DNA from: Phymorhynchus buccinoides
Taxonomy: Eukaryota; Mollusca; Gastropoda; Neogastropoda; Raphitomidae
Assembly (NCBI GenBank): GCA_017654935.2
Contig: CM065710.1
Location: forward strand, 7,447,935-7,511,934
Direction: 5' to 3'
DNA: 64,000 nt
Position numbers and translations under genes: made by a program. Below are positions 59,716 to 64,000 of the stretch, piece by piece (the first letter of the stretch is position 1; every line of letters starts with the position of its first letter). Under the pieces are notes generated by a model. It did no database searches. It saw only the letters and a list, made by a program, of their open reading frames with translations, and was not told where the DNA came from.

Positions 59716-60360
59716 AACCCAACAAACTCCCCTCCTCTCAAATAAAGAAAGTGCCAAGTTCGCCTTTATGACTTTGTTTGTCTCGCTTTGGTTCTCCATC
59801 TGAGCCAGCGTCCACTGACCACTAGATCATTGGGTTGTTTTTGTGTTTTTGTTTTGTTTTTTCCCTTGCTTCTGGAAGTGGGGCCTGGGCCCTTCCGGCT
59901 GAACTGGGGGGGTTTAAGGGTCTTAACCCAGGGTAAGCAGTAGGTCTTTCTCCTTTCTATCTTTTTCTTTTCATTCTAATAAGGAATGCGCCCTCCTAGT
60001 TCCGTCGCGACTATCGTCAGAAGCGGCGTCTGCGACGTATACCTCCAGACCCAGATACAGACCCATGCATTGCTAGATGATTGGTAATGTAATCAACTTT
60101 GGTGGAGGGGAGTGAATTAGAAAATAGAGTTCTCCCCCTTTGTTTAATTTCGTGAGCTCCTCGCTTGGCCTCAATATTTTGTTCATTCTTTGTTCAAAGT
60201 GTAATTAATACATCTCAATAATATCACTGTCACAAGAAGCAATGAGGAAATAATAGCCCCTACATAATATTGCCTTGCTGCACATTTTGTTCTCCTTTTT
60301 TGTCCTTTGCCGATCGCAAAGGAGTATGAATTCGTTCGTGTTTGTTTCTTTTTCTTTCTT
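59716..60360. other. Unassigned sequence
   Basis: No gene recognised. Only small frames without domains. Confidence 0.4.
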
Positions 60361-60830
60361 TTTTATGTCTGTCCCAAGGATATTTCCCGAACCGCTTGAC
60401 CGAATCGTTTCAAATTTTGTGTGGTGGTGTGTCACCATGAGAGGAAGGCATCCGCGCATAAATTATCGCCGTTCTGACCTTGACTTTGGTGTATGACCTT
60501 GAAAACCAAACGTATTTAAGTAGCCATAACTTCCACACCGTTGGTCTTAGAGTCTTCACACTTGGCATGTAGGTACTTATGGTCGTTCTTATGATGGCAT
60601 ACCGATTAAGGTCAAGGTCAAGGTCAGGGAGAACGGTAGGCTTTGAAAGTGGTAGGGGTCTAAAAATTGGGGTTTAAGGCATATTTTCCACATTTGTGCT
60701 TGACAGAAGCGCTTCAGATTGTGTGTGGTACTGTATAACCCAGAGTAGAAAACATCCGAGCATAAATTATCGCCATGCTGACCTTGGCCTTGAAGTTTGA
60801 CCTTGAAAACCGAAATGTCCTTTGCGCTAT
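60360..60830. repeat. Two diverged units with 'cgcataaattatcgcc' and 'tgaccttgaaaacc'
   Basis: Unit 1 (60375-60510) and unit 2 (60690-60815) share 'aaattttgtgtggt'-like, 'catccgcgcataaattatcg' and 'ctgaccttg...tgaccttgaaaacc' in the same order. Between them is a (AAGGTC)n-like patch (60605-60628). Old local duplication or a dispersed family. Confidence 0.65.
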
Positions 60831-61012
60831 ATATTTTTCCTGTTGATCTTGCTTCTGAGACATATTTTGCAAGGGAGATAATTATATCGTTAATATAAGA
60901 TTTTAGAATTTGTATCAGATCTTTGCTTTGTTGTATCTCTAGTATTGAACAATGAACACTTGTTTTTCTCACATCTTCATAGCTTATATGCCAATACAAG
61001 GGAGGATTCAAG

Positions 61013-61498
61013 TAGAGGTGGGGGGAGGGGGGGGGGGGGGGGGGGGGGGCCGGTTTGATCCGAAAAACCGGTGCTAAACTTTCACGGTTCGAAAAACCGG
61101 TTCGAGTTGCTGTGAACCGGTTTTGTGAACTGCAAACTGAAAGTAAGTTTTTCTTAGAATAACGCATTATTTTCCGAAAAACAACACTGATTCTCAGCGC
61201 AAATTAGGTGTTTGTAAACCAAGAGTAGCTGTTTCTAGTTTGTGGTGGTATATGGCTTTGACTTTGACTTTGACTTTGAGTGTTGAGTTTACTGTGTGTG
61301 TGTCATAAGTCATAAGTTTCTTGATTGTGTGTGTGTGTATGTGTGCGCGTGTGCGCGTGTGCGCGTGCGTGTGTGTGTGTGTGGATATTCTGACAAATAA
61401 ATATGTGTTTGCATAGGTAAAACTAGTGATGCGAGTACAGGTTAAAAAACAAAACGATTCGGAGAGGGAAAACCGGTTTAAAACCGTTCTCAACTCTA
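61013..61498. mobile_element. hAT-type MITE with 8-bp target duplication
   Basis: TAGAGGTG at 61013 and CAACTCTA ending 61498 (7 of 8 inverted), flanked on both sides by GATTCAAG (61005-61012 and 61499-61506). 8-bp duplications and TAGAGGTG-like ends mark the hAT superfamily. The interior has a G run, several 'aaaccggtt' palindromes and a TG/CG tract. No transposase. Confidence 0.88.
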
Positions 61499-61654
61499 GA
61501 TTCAAGGGAGGAAGGGAAGGGTGGGGTCGAGGGAGAACTGGACCCGTTGGCCCCCGTCCAGCAGAACATCATTCACTGAAAATATGAAATAAATATAAAA
61601 TAGAAACACGCAAAAATAATTATTCTGAAATTCATCGAAGTGCTAAGAGGTAAT

Positions 61655-62078
61655 CACCGTCGTCGTCATCCTCTTCATAAGTGTCACCATCATCATCATG
61701 ATCATGATCATCATCATCATTATCAATCATCATCATCATTATCAATCATCATATCATCATCTTTATTATCAATCATCATATCACCATCTTCATCATCTTT
61801 ATTAACATGGTCATGATCGTTATCATCATCACCACCACCACTATCATGATCATCATCATCACCATCAACATCATCATCATCATGATCATCGTTATCAATC
61901 ATCATATCATCATCTTTATTAACATCATCATGATCATCATCATCACCACCATCACCACCATCACCATCATGATCATCATCATAAATACCATCACCATCAT
62001 CACCATCAACATCAACATCATCATTATCATGATCAACATGATCAATCATCATATCATCATTTTCATCATCTTTATTAA

Positions 62079-62119
<41 letters not shown>

Positions 62120-62570
62120 CCACCACCACCACCACCATCATCATCATCATGATCATCACCACGTCGTCGTCGTCGTCATCATCATCATCATCATGTTTAA
62201 CATAACCATCCTGCTCTTCATCGTCATCGTCACCATTATCATATCATCATTAACATCATCATCGTCGTCACCATCATCATCATCATCATGCTCTTCATCA
62301 TTATCATCGTCGTCATCATCATCATCATCATCATCGTCCTGCTCTTCATCATCATCATCATCATCATCGGCATTATCATCACCACGTCGTCGTCGTCATC
62401 ATCGGCATCATCATCATCGTCATCATCATCATCATCATCATCAGCATCATCATATTTATTAGCATCATGTTCAACATCACCATCCTGCTCTTCTTCATCA
62501 TCGTCACCATTATTATCATTAACATCATCATCGATGTCATGTTTTCATCGCTATTATCGACATGTTCATA
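61655..62570 (+). repeat. CAT/ATC trinucleotide array, about 900 bp
   Basis: Imperfect CAT repeats with CAC, CGT and higher-order units ('gatcaatcatcatatcatca', 'ctttattaacatcatcatc', 'cctgctcttcatcatc'). Equivalent in composition, on the opposite strand, to the GAT arrays next to exon 3, which would suit an inverted expansin locus, but unit-level homology is not clear. Confidence 0.9.
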
Positions 62571-62579
62571 GTCGTTGTT

Positions 62580-63045
62580 ATCAACATCAACTTCACAATG
62601 GACTGTTTGGGGGCATATGTTACTTCTTCTTCTTCTTCCTTCAAGGGAGATTATTACCTATGATATTCCCGCTCCTAGCTCGATCAGGGATGGCGTCCCG
62701 TGGAGTTGCTCCCCGTTATTTTGGCAGACCTTAAAGGCCTTGTCCGACGATGCTTCCTCTCGCATTGCACCTGGTAGCTCTGTCACGCTGTGAGAATGGG
62801 GGAACACTCTTTGCGAAAGAGCGAGTGATTGCATCGTCGGACGTTGCCTTAGACTGTAAATACGGTTCTCAATTTCAGTTATGATTATCCTCCGAAGTCG
62901 GAGTGTGGCTGCCCTCGTGGCGGGGTAATTAAAAACGGTCACATACGTACGTAATTGTTTTCATCCCTAGCTGGTGCATTTGTACCATAGTGTTCAAGTG
63001 CTTCCGCTGTTGGGATAATCCCTGGAGTCTTTTAGCCAGGGTACG

Positions 63046-63102
<57 letters not shown>

Positions 63103-63200
63103 GTCATGACTGGCATAAGTTGTGTGCGAAAACCAGCCCCATCTTTCTTCAAAAGTTTTTTGCAAAACTCGAACCGCAAAGACGCCGAGTTAGTATCAGG
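62580..63200 (-). repeat. Unassigned repeat-derived sequence between the CAT array and the third exon 5
   Basis: Contains the exon 5-like fragment (62672-62718), a 'gtccgacgatgc' / 'gcatcgtcggac' inverted pair (62740-62845), an AAC tract (63046-63101) and the dispersed segment also at 17400-17500. No complete gene. Confidence 0.5.
62672..62718 (-). pseudogene. Fragment homologous to the 3' end of expansin exon 5
   Basis: Minus strand 'taacggggagcaactcca' is identical to exon 5, followed by ggac-ccatccct and gctagg with a 2-bp insertion and a short change. It would read NGEQLHGTPSLIELG against NGEQLQDTIPQLG. The donor GT is lost ('aggagc'). It lies about 500 bp downstream of the third exon 5 copy. 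Confidence 0.7.
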
Positions 63201-63214
63201 AAAAGGCAACCCAC

Positions 63215-63390
63215 CTAGCTGAGGGATGGTGTCCTGGAGTTGCTCCCCGTTAATGGCGGTCACTCTGACGGGGATGTTTTGGGTGTTGGTCATTTCCACC
63301 CCGTCCGACAGCAGCCAGTAGCCGTCACTGGACTTGTCCAGCGACTCCCACTGACCGTTCCTCTGAATGGACACCTCGTTAGGGGGCAGT
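63215..63390 (-). CDS. Expansin-like protein, exon 5 of a third, inverted copy
   Basis: A 176-nt exon with the same acceptor ('tttgttgcag') and donor ('ctag|gtgggt') as 16345-16520. Four base differences are seen, changing three residues: KSSDGYW for KSKDGYW, LSDGVEM for LSDRVEI. No silent change was noticed. The upstream neighbour in the other copies, exon 4, is not in the expected place, and no exon 6 was found downstream within the window. Partial gene or pseudogene. Confidence 0.85.
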
Positions 63391-63510
63391 CTGCAACAAA
63401 CAACAGCAACACAATGTAGTCATTTTCAGCATCGTTCGTTGCACGTAGGAAGGTCTAGTGTTTCTGAACATGATTGCCGTATAGCTCAGGAAGCAGTCTG
63501 CAACAAACAA
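63391..63510 (-). repeat. Exon 5 acceptor-edge unit of the third copy
   Basis: One full unit and the acceptor of another ('tttgttgcag|actgcttcctgag' at about 63498-63512), against about five units in B and C. Confidence 0.85.
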
Positions 63511-64000
63511 TGTACAGTACTCCCCGTTTATAGTAAACTCGGTTATAAGAAATTTCGGTTGCAGTAAAGGAAAGCACTGGTTCCCGGCCAAAGGTCTACT
63601 GTTTTATTACTAAATAGACCTCGGATAGTAGCAACTCGGTTATAATAAAACTGCTATAGTAAAGTTACTTTTGGTTCCCCACAGGACTGGCTCCTCGGTT
63701 ACAATCTTCGTGAAAAATACGTCACCAATGTCCTCTTCGTGACCTTTGTAAATAAAAAAAAAAGTCCTCACCAATGTATGCGTCACAGTCTCACCACTCC
63801 CCCCACCCACCCATAATAACAACTGGGTTATAATTAAAATTAAAAAAACTCCTATAGTAATGTCATGTGTGGTTCCTCTTCGTTACAATAAAAAAAATTG
63901 TCCTCTTCCTGACCTTTGTAAATACGTCATCAATGTATGCGTCACAGTCTCACTACTCCCTCTACCCACCTTCAACGAAATTGAAAGGCACTCAAAATCA
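63511..64000 (-). repeat. Inverted homologue of 13690-14160
   Basis: Minus strand reads the duplicated pogo/Tigger-like segment in the same order, from 'tgcctttcaatttcgttg' to 'gggagtactgtacattg', and joins directly to the exon 5-edge array. Extends beyond the window. Confidence 0.85.

Overview
This is a eukaryotic, repeat-dense, intron-rich stretch, most probably from a mollusc (inference: GT-AG split exons, an animal expansin-like gene of the kind known from molluscs, Tc1, hAT, LINE, SINE and Penelope-type elements, and very abundant TG, GA, GAT and CAT microsatellites). Nothing bacterial is present. Two runs of exactly 500 N (2828-3327 and 30468-30967) divide the window into contig ends A (1-2827), B (3328-30467) and C (30968-64000).

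Contig B matches C along its whole length: 3418-30467 corresponds to 30968-57772 at an offset of about 27.55 kb, with only small indels and substitutions and with every transposon insertion shared. The simplest reading is two haplotypes of one locus placed in tandem during scaffolding. A real 27-kb duplication is the alternative. Contig A repeats the start of B in inverted orientation, with more divergence.

Each of B and C carries two convergent genes. The first is on the plus strand: six recognisable exons of an expansin-like secreted protein (double-psi beta-barrel plus CBM63-like domain), with all intron phases matching. The 5' end is missing. The C version has a 1-nt frameshift in its third exon. 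The second gene is on the minus strand: the last two recognisable exons of an Ig-domain type I membrane protein. A third, inverted and partial expansin locus (one exon, next upstream exon absent) lies at 63215-64000.

The most unusual feature is that four of the six expansin exons sit beside tandem arrays whose units are copies of the exon edge together with its splice site (exon 2 acceptor, exon 3 donor, exon 4 acceptor, exon 5 acceptor). These arrays fill much of the introns. Second, four copies of a Penelope-type or retrozyme-like terminal element each contain a complete type I hammerhead ribozyme. The rest is a mosaic of MITEs (TA-flanked palindromes, a hAT MITE with an 8-bp target duplication, a telomere-motif palindrome), an internally deleted Tc1, LINE and Penelope fragments, a SINE, and long microsatellites.
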